DNA of 64,000 nt from Chthoniobacterales bacterium. Its GTDB lineage: Bacteria > Verrucomicrobiota > Verrucomicrobiia > Chthoniobacterales > UBA10450. Below are positions 33,692 to 43,527 of the stretch, piece after piece. How positions within the stretch are numbered: the stretch's first letter is position 1; each line of letters opens with the position of its first letter. A program made the position numbers and the translations under genes. A model generated the notes under the pieces. That model was not told the origin of the DNA and did no database searches. It saw nothing but the letters and a program-made list of their open reading frames with translations. Location of the stretch: the NCBI GenBank assembly GCA_035274845.1, contig DATENU010000019.1, forward strand, positions 124,001 to 188,000, in the 5' to 3' direction.

Positions 33692-34369
33692 GCTCGAGCC
33701 CTCGATAACAGCACCAAGACGAGACCGAGACTAATGCTGACAATTACAGGCGCCCAGCCGTGCCGGGCGCGGCAACCGATTCTCCAGTTCAGAGGCATGG
33801 GGGTGAGGGGATCACCTGGGTTCGAAAGGTTTCGCCCCTTCGCCGGCATGATGCGGTTGAGTCGAGGCGATTAGCAAGACTCTTTTTTCGCCAATCTGAC
33901 GGTCTTGCCGGTCCTCCACTTGCGCTAAATCTTTGTTCATGCCAGCAGCGGAGGAAGTGAACAAGAAGACCGGGCTCATCGGCACCGCTGGCTAAGCGGA
34001 ACCGCATCGGAGAAAGAGTTGGGCCGCATCGAAGAATCCTCCAGGCAGCCGGACTTCCTCTAGCGTCGTTGATGCCTCGAAGGTCAGCGCACCTAGACGC
34101 CGAAAACGGCACACCCGCCGACTCCTAGCCATTCCCCGTGCGCCGGCGAAGTGAAAATTATCGCGATCTCTGATTCCCAAATTGCGGTGTCCGCGCTCGG
34201 ACAGAAGACTGCCGGTTAGGAGGATTGTCGGGCTTGGAACCGGTGGACTTCGTTTCATTCTCCTCTCGTGTGGTCGCTTGGCTTCCAAACTTGAATGAAA
34301 CGTCTCTTCCCATTGCCTGCTCTTGCTCTTGATCCTGATCCTGCTTTGATGTTTCGCCGCACGGCCATT
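33692..34369. other. Intergenic region without recognised gene
   Basis: About 680 bp between DUF1805 and the secreted-protein gene. Short open frames occur on both strands but none has a recognisable domain, signal peptide or ribosome binding site. I see no clear repeat or RNA. Confidence 0.4.
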
Positions 34370-35452
34370 ATGCGAATGAGAAAATTATCCCTGACCGCCG
34401 CACTTTTTTTGGTCATGGCCGTTGCGCGCGCGGATCCGCTTCTTCCCGTCGCGGAGGGAACCACGTGGCGATACGAATCGAACGAGGTGTTCAACGGACC
34501 GGCGGCGGCGCCCCCGGTGACTGCGACCGTCGAAATCAGGGTCGGCCGCCAATCTTTCCAGGGGAAGGAGTTCTTGAAATTCGAGACGAGGACCGACGGG
34601 GTCCTCACCAAAACCGAGCTGATGACACTCGACGATCACGGTTTAGTCTGCCACGCCCGAGGGGGCAGGGACGGTCGGATGGCGAAGCTCGATCCGCCCC
34701 AAACGATTGTTCCAGCGAGCCTGAAGGCAGGCGATGCGTGGGACTCGGATGGCGAAGTGGCCGGAATGGAGATGCACCAGCATTTCGTAGTCGCCAAGGA
34801 AGAGACGGTGATCGTGGCGGCCGGGACGTTTCGCGCTTTTCGCATTCACTGCGAGGATTCTTCCCTCATGGCAGCGACTCTGGACCGGTGGTTCTCTCCT
34901 GAGGTTGGATTTGTGAAAGAGACGACCGTGGTGCGCGGTCCGACCGGCGGATTATTGCAGCGCGTGACTCTCGAACTGCAAAAGAAGCCTGAGGTCATTG
35001 CGAAACCAACGGCCACTCCCGCCCCATCCCCGACAGCGACGGTGGCAGCCGTGGTTACGCCCACGGCCTCGCCGCCTATCAGCGGCCCCGCGATTGTAAC
35101 GGACCCGGCCAAGGTGGGAAAAAAGTTAATTGTCGAAGTTTCGACCGACGCGGGTGGCGGATCGAAAACTGAATTCAAATCCAATGTCGAAAATATTTAC
35201 GTGCGTTGGCATGGTCGCGGTCTGCCGGATAAGGCCAGAGTCCGCGTGGCGTGGATTGCGGAAGACGTGGGCGATCTGGTCGAGCCGAACTTTGTTATCG
35301 ACGAAACCGAGACCGAAGCTCCCGCTCCCGATTCCAGCGCTCGCTTCACCCTGGCCCGGCCGCCGGACGGCTGGGCGGAAGGGAAATATCGGGTCGAGTT
35401 CTACATCAACGATGAGCTGGAGGAGACGGTGAGGGTAACAATCGTCAAATAG
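34370..35452 (+). CDS. Secreted protein of unknown function with proline/threonine linker
   Basis: A 360-residue protein. The signal peptide is MRKLSLTAALFLVMAVARA; the ATG at 34370 or 34376 is the likely start. The mature N-terminal domain (LLPVAEGTTWRYESNEVFNG) is followed by a proline- and threonine-rich linker (TPAPSPTATVAAVVTPTAS) and a C-terminal domain (VRVAWIAEDVGDLVEPNFVI, then WAEGKYRVEFYINDELEETV). No family recognised. A truncated paralogue lies at 31045-31190. Confidence 0.75.
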   Translation: MRMRKLSLTAALFLVMAVARADPLLPVAEGTTWRYESNEVFNGPAAAPPVTATVEIRVGRQSFQGKEFLKFETRTDGVLTKTELMTLDDHGLVCHARGGRDGRMAKLDPPQTIVPASLKAGDAWDSDGEVAGMEMHQHFVVAKEETVIVAAGTFRAFRIHCEDSSLMAATLDRWFSPEVGFVKETTVVRGPTGGLLQRVTLELQKKPEVIAKPTATPAPSPTATVAAVVTPTASPPISGPAIVTDPAKVGKKLIVEVSTDAGGGSKTEFKSNVENIYVRWHGRGLPDKARVRVAWIAEDVGDLVEPNFVIDETETEAPAPDSSARFTLARPPDGWAEGKYRVEFYINDELEETVRVTIVK

Positions 35453-35530
35453 GCGTTAACCCTGCGAAATATTTGTCTTGAGCATCCCACGATCATCTTG
35501 CTAGTCCTTCGGGAACCGAAGGAGTTCCTT

Positions 35531-38524
35531 ATGATCAACCCAAAATTGCGGATGTTCGGATTTTTCCAGACATTCCTCGCTCTAAATCTATCCCTCGTCC
35601 TCGCGACCAGCGTCCTTGCCCAGGAAACGTCGCCTCCGACGACTGAATCGACCACGGTCCGTTCGTTCAACGAAAACGGGACGGAGGAAGCCAGCACGGA
35701 ACGCGTGTTCGTTACGGGGTCCGCGATTCCGACGGCGGCGGAAGTGGGGCCAAACCCGGTCCTCAATGTGACGCGCGACCTGATTAACAAGTCCGGAGAA
35801 CGCAATACGGAGGAACTTCTCCGCAACCTGACCGTGTCGAACGCGAACGGGGTGCCTGTCTCCAACAACGAGAACGGCTCGAACACCGCGGTGGGCGCGG
35901 CCACGATCGCCCTGCGCGGATTCGACGCCCGGGCGACCCTCATCCTGCTCGATGGCCGCCGGGTTGCGCCTTATCCCACGGGCAACCGCCGCGTCGTCTT
36001 CGTCGATTTGAATACGATTCCGGAATCGGCCATCCAAAGCATTGAGATTTTGAAAGATGGCGCGTCCACCACCTACGGCGCGGATGCAGTCGCAGGCGTG
36101 GTGAACATCAAGCGCTGGAAGGACTATCGCGGCGCGGAAGCGAAATTCGAATACGGCAACACGACCGACAAAGACTCGGGCTCGATCAATACCGCGTTGA
36201 CCTTTGGGGTCGGCGACGGAAAGACGAACGTCTCCGGGACCGTCAATTACTACCATCGCAATTCGATCTTCAATCACGACCGCGATTATTCCGCGGTGCC
36301 GCCGTTTCTAAGCAGCAACGCGAGTCCATACAATCTCCAGGTCACCAACGCCGCCGTGGCGGAAGCGGGCGGAACCGTGATTCCGGCCCCCAATGGCAAC
36401 CAGTTCGCGAGCGCCCCCAACGGCACGAACGGGCTGGCTCCGGCCAACACTTATCTCTACGGGGCGGGCCGGCCGAGGTCGGGTCCGAATGGATTTAACT
36501 TCAACGAATTCTCGCTCTCGTTTCCGGAATCCGAGCGGTATGGCGGTTATGTCGCGATGGATCACAAGATCTTCGGCGAACAACTCGTCATCTATGCCGA
36601 CGGGATGTATCAAAATGTAAAGACGCACAATGAGCTGGCGGCTCCGGCCACGGGGAACTTCCAGACGCCCGGGTTTGTCACCATCGCTATCCCTCCGCGG
36701 GTGGCCAATCCCGCGGGAACGACTCCCTTCGGCGGACCCACTTATGCCGAAACCGGCGTGGCTCCCGGCGCGTTCAATCCCTTTAATCCATTCAACCAAA
36801 TCATTTCCGGCGGGACGCGAGCGCGCCTCGCGGAATTCGGCAACCGCCTCTTCGACAATGAGAGTGAAGCCTGGCTCGCTACCCTCGGCTTTCGCGGCGA
36901 TAAATTATTCAATGGCACCTGGGGTTACGACACCGGCTTCCGCTATAGCCAGATCAAGAACACCACCACGGGGCAGCAGGTCTCGATCTCGCGCTTTAAC
37001 CGCATCCTGAACCAGGCGGACCCGATCTTTAATCCGAACTCGCCGGAATTCATTGGAACAACGGTCGCCTTCAATCCCTTCGGCGATTTCCGCGTTCCGA
37101 TTCCGTCGAATGACGCTTCGGTCGAGTTTGCTCGCGTCCATCCGGTAGACCTGGATACGTCGAAGCTCGCTACCATCGATGCGACCATTTACACGACCGC
37201 CCTGTTCGATTTGCCGGCGGGTGGAATCGGATTTGCCCTCGGGGGTCAGTTCCGGCGGGAAACGCTGGACGAAAATCCCGACCAGCTCAACATCAACGGC
37301 GATATCGCCGGTAATTCGGCGATTGCCACGGCGCACGGCGGACGAAAATCCTACGCCATCTTTGTCGAGACGAGCATTCCCATCTTCAGCGAGAAAAATG
37401 CAATCCCCGGATTTTACGCTCTCGATATCAACGCCGCCGGGCGTTACGAAGCGTTCCTGAACAACGATACGGATGTCGCCGTGCCGAAGATAGGAGTGCG
37501 CTGGCAACCGTTTGACAACTCGTTCACGGTGCGATTCACCTGGGGGCTCGGGTTCCGGGAACCGTCGCTGGAGGAACTCTATTCTGCTCCCATTTCCGAT
37601 ATCCAGCCGTCGCATGATCCGATGAATGGAGGCGCGTTCGAGCCGGAAACGACTACTCTCATCCAGAGCACGCCGGACTTGGCGCCGGAGGATTCAGAGA
37701 CATTCAGCGGCGGCATTGTCTGGACGCCGAAGTTTGTTCCCGGCCTGACCATTTCGACCGATCTTTGGCAGATCGAGCGGACTGGCGTGGTCCAGTCCGC
37801 GTTTCTCGATGCGGTTTTGGCGCGCGAGTTCGCAGGCATGTTGTTGCCGGGGGAAAGAGTGGAACGCCTGCCAGACGGCACCATCACCCGGATTGTCGTT
37901 TCGAACCGAAACGAAGCGTCCCAGAAAGCCAACGGCGTCGATTTCGGGATGCAATATCAATACCCCTCGAGCTTCGGCACCTTTACTTCGATAACCCAGC
38001 TCACCTATCTCAACTCGTTTGAAATCCAGCGGGTCGAAGGCGGTGTGACGGAACAACTGGCCGGAGTGACGACCGATCCGGGACAGTCCCAGGAGGGTTA
38101 TTATCGGTGGAGAGGCAACACCAGTCTCGACTGGGCCTGGAACGGATTCGATCTCCTCGGAAGGGTTCGCTTGATTAGCGGCTTTATCGAGCAGGATCCC
38201 GACCTGAACATCCGGAACGTGGACCGGCGGTGGCTCTTTGACCTTCAGGCCTCCTACGATTTCAGCTCTCTGGTTCACGAAACTTCGGAAAGCCCGAGCA
38301 GTTCAAAAGACAGCAAAACCACCGTTTCCACATCGGCGTCCGGCCGGCTGAGCTTCTGGGATACCCTCCTGAAGGGCACTACGTTTACGGTCGGCTGTAA
38401 CAATGTCTTTGACACCGATCCGCCGTTCGCATCCGGTCAGGGTGGAAACTCAGTGGGTTATCCCGGCTTCACCTACGATGCGACCGGCCGTTTCTACTAC
38501 CTGCGTCTGACGAAGAAATTCTGA
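35531..38524 (+). CDS. TonB-dependent outer-membrane receptor
   Basis: A 997-residue receptor. It starts at ATG 35531 with an ideal ribosome binding site AAGGAG six bases upstream and has a signal peptide ending in SVLAQE. The plug domain contains the family motifs VFVTGSAIP, NTEELLRNLTV, ATIALRGFDARATLILLDGR and ILKDGASTTYGADAVAGVVN. The C-terminal barrel ends with the aromatic FYYLRLTKKF. No SusD-like partner is nearby. Substrate unknown (possibly iron chelate, vitamin B12 or oligosaccharide). The following gene, on the same strand, has an unrelated function. Confidence 0.95.
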   Translation: MINPKLRMFGFFQTFLALNLSLVLATSVLAQETSPPTTESTTVRSFNENGTEEASTERVFVTGSAIPTAAEVGPNPVLNVTRDLINKSGERNTEELLRNLTVSNANGVPVSNNENGSNTAVGAATIALRGFDARATLILLDGRRVAPYPTGNRRVVFVDLNTIPESAIQSIEILKDGASTTYGADAVAGVVNIKRWKDYRGAEAKFEYGNTTDKDSGSINTALTFGVGDGKTNVSGTVNYYHRNSIFNHDRDYSAVPPFLSSNASPYNLQVTNAAVAEAGGTVIPAPNGNQFASAPNGTNGLAPANTYLYGAGRPRSGPNGFNFNEFSLSFPESERYGGYVAMDHKIFGEQLVIYADGMYQNVKTHNELAAPATGNFQTPGFVTIAIPPRVANPAGTTPFGGPTYAETGVAPGAFNPFNPFNQIISGGTRARLAEFGNRLFDNESEAWLATLGFRGDKLFNGTWGYDTGFRYSQIKNTTTGQQVSISRFNRILNQADPIFNPNSPEFIGTTVAFNPFGDFRVPIPSNDASVEFARVHPVDLDTSKLATIDATIYTTALFDLPAGGIGFALGGQFRRETLDENPDQLNINGDIAGNSAIATAHGGRKSYAIFVETSIPIFSEKNAIPGFYALDINAAGRYEAFLNNDTDVAVPKIGVRWQPFDNSFTVRFTWGLGFREPSLEELYSAPISDIQPSHDPMNGGAFEPETTTLIQSTPDLAPEDSETFSGGIVWTPKFVPGLTISTDLWQIERTGVVQSAFLDAVLAREFAGMLLPGERVERLPDGTITRIVVSNRNEASQKANGVDFGMQYQYPSSFGTFTSITQLTYLNSFEIQRVEGGVTEQLAGVTTDPGQSQEGYYRWRGNTSLDWAWNGFDLLGRVRLISGFIEQDPDLNIRNVDRRWLFDLQASYDFSSLVHETSESPSSSKDSKTTVSTSASGRLSFWDTLLKGTTFTVGCNNVFDTDPPFASGQGGNSVGYPGFTYDATGRFYYLRLTKKF

Positions 38525-38604
38525 GCGCCGAACGGACGATAATCAGCGACGCCCCGTAGCGCCCTTCTTGCGGCGCCAGCGGGGAACGTATAGGGCTTGG
38601 ATAA

Positions 38605-41430
38605 GTGCGTGTCGCGATTGTCTCCGCCATTCTCTTCCTTTCAGGATGTAGCGCGCTTCTCTTCCAGACTCTCTGGCTCCGGCTGAGCGGTCTGGCTTTC
38701 GGAAATTCGGTTTGGTCCGCCGCCCTGATTCTTTCGAGCTTCATGGCCGGCCTCGCCCTTGGAAGTGCCGTCGCGGCTTCGAGTACCTTGGGACGTCTTC
38801 GCCCGCTGCGGGTTTATGCCGGATTGGAAATGAGCGTGGCGATTTTTGGTTGCACCCTGGTTTTTGGAATCCCCGTCCTGGGGGAATGGATGCGCGCGGG
38901 ATTTCAAGCCCTCTGGGATCACCAGGAATTGCTCAACGTTATTCGTTTCACGGTCTCGTTTCTGATTCTCCTTCTTCCGACGACGGCGATGGGTTTAACC
39001 CTGCCCGTGTTGCTGGAAGATCCGGTTCTAAAACGCCAGGAGTTCGGCCGCGGCATCGGCTTGCTTTATGGAGGGAACACGCTCGGGGCCATGGCCGGCG
39101 CGCTGCTCGGCGAAATCTATCTGGTCCAGCGGTTCGGACTTTTGGGAACCGCATGGGCTGCGGCTGCCTTGGGCTGTGCGGCAGCCGCTCTGGCCTGGAT
39201 CTTCGCCCGGGCTGAGCCGAAGTCGGCCAGGAAAGCTCGAATGCGGCTGCGCGTCCGGTTTTCGTTCGAATCCAGGCCGCCTTGGAAAGTACTCCTGGTT
39301 AGCCTGGCGGCCGGCGCCGTTTTTCTTGGCCTCGAAGTAATCTGGGTTCGCTTCCTCCGTCTCTACGTCGCGTCCACTTCCATCGCCTTTTCTATCGTGC
39401 TCGCGGTCGTCCTGGCCGGTATCGGCCTCGGGAGCATTGCCGGCAGCCTGATTCCGGACCGGGCCCTTCGCCGACAGCACCTGATGCCCCTGCTCCTGAT
39501 CCTCGCTGCCAGCGCGACGCTTCTATCTTATGTCTTTTTCCCGGTCCCAGTTCGCCCACCTAACATTCCTACCTTCGACCGAGCTTTCGCGCTGCAAGTC
39601 GGGCTCCTCTCTCTGGCCTTGATGTTTCCAGTTGCCTTTCTCTCAGGAGCTCTGCTCCCAGCGATCGCCACCGGTGTGCAATTCGAGGTGGCCGGCCGAA
39701 TGAATAGCACCGGCCTCACCATCCTTTTCAATACCATCGGTGCGGCCTGCGGCCCTTTGCTCGCCGGATTCGTCTTTCTCCCTCGGCTCGGATTTCAGTC
39801 GAGTTTGATTCTTTGCGCGGCCGTTTACGCCGCGCTCGCTGTGTTCGTGAGCAAAAAAGAGAGCTGGTCTCTGCGACGACTCTCTGGAATTGCGCTGCCT
39901 TCGTTCAGCGCCCTCTTCATTTTGATCCTCGCGATCTTTCCCTACCATCGCGACGATACCCATCTCGCGAATGCGCGTCGCCTCTACGAAGGCGACGGCT
40001 CGGTCCTCTCCCGGAAGATCGAAGGCACGGCGGACACCTACCAGCTGCTCCGTCGCGATCTTCACGGTCAACCCTACTCCTACCGGCTGGTCACCAACTC
40101 GTATTCCATGTCGGGAACCGCGCCGCGCACGCAACGTTACATGCGGATGTTTGCCTACTTGCCTCTTATCTTGCGGCCCGGAAGCGAGAATGCCCTTTTG
40201 ATTTGCTATGGCGTCGGCGTGACGGCGGATGCCTTTACGCGCGATCCACATCTCAGGCACCTCGACATCGTCGATATTTCGAAGGAGATCTTCGACCTCG
40301 CTGATTCATACCCAGGCGCAGGCTATCCAAATCCGCTGCGTGATTCCCGGGTCACGCCCCTTGTCCAGGATGGCCGCTTTTTTCTCCAGGCTTCGCCGAC
40401 GAGCTATGACATCATCACGGGGGAACCGCCGCCCTTGAAGGTCGCAGGAGCCGTCAATCTCTATACTCAGCAATTCTTTTCGCTGATGAAGGCGCGGCTC
40501 AAGGAGGGCGGAATCGTCAGCTTCTGGTTGCCCATTTACCAGGTCACGGTGGACGAAACCAAGGCAATCCTTCGGGCTTTCCACAACGTTTTCCCGAATG
40601 CTTCACTTTGGGCGACCTCCGATCTGGAATGGGTCATGATCGGAATGAAACCGCCAATCGGAAAGCCCGATGAAGCGCTGGCCCGGAAACTCCTTACCGA
40701 CGCCGCTTTGGGACCGGACCTGGCTCGAACCGGCATCGAAGTCCCCGAGCAAATACCCGCTTTGTTCCTGATGGACGGTGAGGAAATCGACCGGTTGACC
40801 CAGGGGGTCGCCCCGCTGGACGACTTTTATCCCAAGCGCCTGACTGATGCCCAGCCGGACATGAAACCGATTTATCGGCTGGCCAACGATTATCTTCTGG
40901 GCCCTGCCGCCTTGGAGCGCTTCTTTGCCTCCTCGTTCATCCGTGAGCTGTGGCCTAACGAACAAAAGGAGGCGCTGGAGCCGCTTTTCCTCATTCGTGA
41001 AGTGCGGTTTCGCGCGGAGCTCGCCGGCAGCAACTGGTTGGCCGAGCTTGATTTTTACCTGCGGCATTCGCAACTCCGGGCCCCGGTCCTGGAGGTCCTC
41101 AAAACAGATCCACTTCGCGTTTCCCTCGCGAAAAAATTAGCGGCCACCTCGTCTTCCTTGCCGGCCGAGGCCGTCCGTGATCTCGTGGCGGACGCGCTCG
41201 CCCAGAGAGATTTTGGCGCTGCCATTCGATTGCTCGAGGGAGAAAGGGATCGAGGTTTCTCGAATATCAACGACTGCTTCCTTCTCATTTATCTCTACTG
41301 TCACACGGGGAAAGTGGAGGAGGCGGAAGGCCTCGCGCAGAGCCAGGCGGGCTCAATCTCCAGGGACGGTTTTGTTAGCTGGCTCTGGGGAGAATTGCAG
41401 GCGGAATTTGGCTTTCGACCTCCGCGTTGA
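38605..41430 (+). CDS. Multi-pass membrane protein with spermidine-synthase-like domain
   Basis: A 941-residue protein starting at GTG 38605. The N-terminal about 420 residues hold roughly 12 hydrophobic helices (SAILFLSGCSALLFQTLWLR, SFMAGLALGSAV, and others), related to the membrane half of fused spermidine synthases. Residues about 470-680 resemble the Rossmann methyltransferase fold of spermidine/spermine synthase: NALLICYGVGVTADAFTRDP, HLDIVDISKEIFDLADSYPG, then DPLVQDGRFFLQASPTSYDI is close to the usual D.R.fl......yDvi. The last about 150 residues are helical. Many proteins of this type have unknown substrates, so polyamine synthesis is not certain. Confidence 0.85.
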   Translation: MRVAIVSAILFLSGCSALLFQTLWLRLSGLAFGNSVWSAALILSSFMAGLALGSAVAASSTLGRLRPLRVYAGLEMSVAIFGCTLVFGIPVLGEWMRAGFQALWDHQELLNVIRFTVSFLILLLPTTAMGLTLPVLLEDPVLKRQEFGRGIGLLYGGNTLGAMAGALLGEIYLVQRFGLLGTAWAAAALGCAAAALAWIFARAEPKSARKARMRLRVRFSFESRPPWKVLLVSLAAGAVFLGLEVIWVRFLRLYVASTSIAFSIVLAVVLAGIGLGSIAGSLIPDRALRRQHLMPLLLILAASATLLSYVFFPVPVRPPNIPTFDRAFALQVGLLSLALMFPVAFLSGALLPAIATGVQFEVAGRMNSTGLTILFNTIGAACGPLLAGFVFLPRLGFQSSLILCAAVYAALAVFVSKKESWSLRRLSGIALPSFSALFILILAIFPYHRDDTHLANARRLYEGDGSVLSRKIEGTADTYQLLRRDLHGQPYSYRLVTNSYSMSGTAPRTQRYMRMFAYLPLILRPGSENALLICYGVGVTADAFTRDPHLRHLDIVDISKEIFDLADSYPGAGYPNPLRDSRVTPLVQDGRFFLQASPTSYDIITGEPPPLKVAGAVNLYTQQFFSLMKARLKEGGIVSFWLPIYQVTVDETKAILRAFHNVFPNASLWATSDLEWVMIGMKPPIGKPDEALARKLLTDAALGPDLARTGIEVPEQIPALFLMDGEEIDRLTQGVAPLDDFYPKRLTDAQPDMKPIYRLANDYLLGPAALERFFASSFIRELWPNEQKEALEPLFLIREVRFRAELAGSNWLAELDFYLRHSQLRAPVLEVLKTDPLRVSLAKKLAATSSSLPAEAVRDLVADALAQRDFGAAIRLLEGERDRGFSNINDCFLLIYLYCHTGKVEEAEGLAQSQAGSISRDGFVSWLWGELQAEFGFRPPR

Positions 41431-41466
41431 GGTTTGCGCTCCGTCCCACGAGTTGTAAAGTCAGAT

Positions 41467-41745
41467 GTGATCATCAGGCTTCCTGTCTTTGTCATGGGTC
41501 TCACCGCGGCTCTCTTGCTTGCTCCCGCTGTGTTTGCCGGAAAGCCGATCGAGCAACAGTCCAACGAACGCGCGGTATTCGTGACTGGCTCGCTGATTCC
41601 GCAGCGGGTCAGGTTGAAGGCGGTCGGCACAAACACGGTTTCACCAATCCGAATTATCGATCGTCGGGAAATAGACTCGACTGGACGTCAGACAATCCGG
41701 GGAGTGTTGGTCGTAGATCCTTCCATTCGCGTAACCGGCCCCTGA
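41467..41745 (+). CDS. Secreted stand-alone TonB-plug-like peptide
   Basis: A 92-residue protein starting at GTG 41467 with a signal peptide (RLPVFVMGLTAALLLAPAVF, cleavage near AGK). It continues AVFVTGSLIPQRVRL, then VSPIRIIDRREIDSTGRQTI, which parallels the start of the TonB plug of the receptor at 35531 (VFVTGSAIP). No barrel follows; the stop is at 41745. It could be a remnant of a receptor or a small secreted protein that mimics the plug start. Confidence 0.6.
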   Translation: MIIRLPVFVMGLTAALLLAPAVFAGKPIEQQSNERAVFVTGSLIPQRVRLKAVGTNTVSPIRIIDRREIDSTGRQTIRGVLVVDPSIRVTGP

Positions 41746-41756
41746 GGCGGGATGAC

Positions 41757-43448
41757 CTAGCTGTCGGCTCCGCCAAAGCGCTCGATCCAGGCGGTTAATT
41801 GTTCGGGCTCAATCTTGGCGAAGAGGACGTCGGGGACCGTGATGGCCGCCTCCGGTTCGAGTGAATCTGCTATTTTGTCAGGCCACGGCAGCGAACTCTT
41901 CTTTTTCCCGAGGGCGCCGGAGATTATGGCCGACGCGTGCGGAATGAAAGGCTCAGCCAGCGCGGCGAACACCATCGCCAGGTTTAAGGCGTAGCGAATC
42001 GACACTCCCGCCGCGGCCGGGTCCGACTTGATCTTCATCCACGGTTCGGCCTTCTGGAGATATTCGTTCCCGATTACCCACATCGATCTCAGCTCGATCG
42101 CCGATTTGCGGAACTCCATCGCTTCCATTTGCGCGGTGAGGGTGCTGAGACGTTGCTCGAGAGCCGCAGTCGTTTCCGCTTCGAGCGCGCCGTATTCGCC
42201 GCTCGCCGGGACGACTCCACCGAGACGCGCATGGCAGAACTTCGCGATCCGGTTGACGAAGTTGCCGAGCACATCGGCCAACTCGTGGTTTACCGTCGCC
42301 TGGAAATGTTCCCAGGTGAAATTGGAGTCGTCGGACTCGGGAGCATTCGCGAGGAGATACCAGCGCCAGTAATCAGCCGGCAACAATTCGAGGGCGTGGT
42401 CCATGAAAATCCCGCGATGGCCCGAGGTGGAGAACTTGCCGCCGTAGTAGTTCATCCAGTTCAAACCTTTGATGTAGTCGACGACTTTCCACGGTTCGCC
42501 GGAGCCGAACAACGTGACCGGAAAGCCCACGGTGTGAAACGGCACGTTGTCCTTTCCCATGAACTCGACGTAGCGAACGTCGCTGGCGCCCTGGTCTTCG
42601 CGCCACCAGCGTTTCCAATCGCGGTCGTTCCATTCCATCGTGGCGCCGACGTATTCGATGGGAGCATCGAACCAGACGTAGAAAACCTTTCCTTCGAAGC
42701 CGGGACGAACCTGGCCCTGGTAAGCCACCGGGATTCCCCATTCCAGGTCGCGGGTGATGCTGCGATCCTTCAATCCTTCATCGAGCCATTTGCGCGCAAT
42801 CGACGTAACGAGCACGGGCCAGTCTTTCCTGGAATCGATCCACTCGCGCAATCGTCCGACCATCTGCGATTGCTTCAGGAAAAGGTGTTTCGAATCGCGC
42901 AGCTCTATGTTGGTCGAACCGGAGACGGCGGAGCGCGGGTTGATCAGGTCGGCCGGATCGAGCACGCGGGTGCAGTTTTCGCATTGGTCGCCCCGGGCGC
43001 GTTCGTATCCGCAATGCCGGCAGGTGCCGATCACGTAGCGGTCCGGCAAAAATCGCTTGTCGTCGATCGAATAGACCTGTCGCGTGGTGCGCTCTTCGAG
43101 CAGGCCGTTTTGGTCGAGCACATGATAAAAATGCTGGGTGATTTCGTGGTTCTGCGGTGAGTGAGAACGGCCGAAATGATCGAAAGAAAGGCCGAAGCGA
43201 TCGCCCAGGTCTTTCTGGACGGCGTGCATCTTCGCGCAGTACTCGTCGATGGGAAGACCGGCCTCGTGGGCGGCGAGCTCAGCCGGGGTGCCGTGTTCGT
43301 CCGTGGCGCAGATGAACAGGACCTCGTGGCCGCGGGCCCGCTGGAAGCGCGCATAAGCATCTGCCGGCAACATTGAGCCAACCAGATTGCCCAGGTGCTT
43401 TACCCCGTTGATGTAGGGCAACGCGGACGTGATGAGGTAGCGGTTCAT
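41757..43448 (-). CDS. metG: Methionine--tRNA ligase (MetRS)
   Basis: A 563-residue class I aminoacyl-tRNA synthetase. The N-terminal catalytic core shows [19 protein letters not shown] with the HIGH-type motif (HLGN), [10 protein letters not shown], and a four-cysteine zinc knuckle ([17 protein letters not shown]). The KMSKS-type loop appears as [13 protein letters not shown], followed by [17 protein letters not shown]. The anticodon domain is included; there is no C-terminal dimerisation domain, which makes it a short MetG. It is convergent with the plug-like gene. Confidence 0.97.
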   Translation of the reverse strand: MNRYLITSALPYINGVKHLGNLVGSMLPADAYARFQRARGHEVLFICATDEHGTPAELAAHEAGLPIDEYCAKMHAVQKDLGDRFGLSFDHFGRSHSPQNHEITQHFYHVLDQNGLLEERTTRQVYSIDDKRFLPDRYVIGTCRHCGYERARGDQCENCTRVLDPADLINPRSAVSGSTNIELRDSKHLFLKQSQMVGRLREWIDSRKDWPVLVTSIARKWLDEGLKDRSITRDLEWGIPVAYQGQVRPGFEGKVFYVWFDAPIEYVGATMEWNDRDWKRWWREDQGASDVRYVEFMGKDNVPFHTVGFPVTLFGSGEPWKVVDYIKGLNWMNYYGGKFSTSGHRGIFMDHALELLPADYWRWYLLANAPESDDSNFTWEHFQATVNHELADVLGNFVNRIAKFCHARLGGVVPASGEYGALEAETTAALEQRLSTLTAQMEAMEFRKSAIELRSMWVIGNEYLQKAEPWMKIKSDPAAAGVSIRYALNLAMVFAALAEPFIPHASAIISGALGKKKSSLPWPDKIADSLEPEAAITVPDVLFAKIEPEQLTAWIERFGGADS

Positions 43449-43470
43449 TCGGTTAGTCGGAATTCGCGAT

Positions 43471-43527
43471 CAAGGAGCGGCGGCGACCGCCAAAGAAGGG
43501 CGGTTTGGAAAGCGCCCATCCTTGTTT
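43471..43527. repeat. Diverged inverted copy of the 25-bp dispersed repeat
   Basis: CAAGGAGCGGCG (43471-43482) and GTTTGGAAAGCGCCCATCC (from 43503) are opposite arms related to the repeats at 6518-6542 and 60366-60390. It lies between metG and the M2 gene and touches the stop codon of the latter. Confidence 0.6.
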
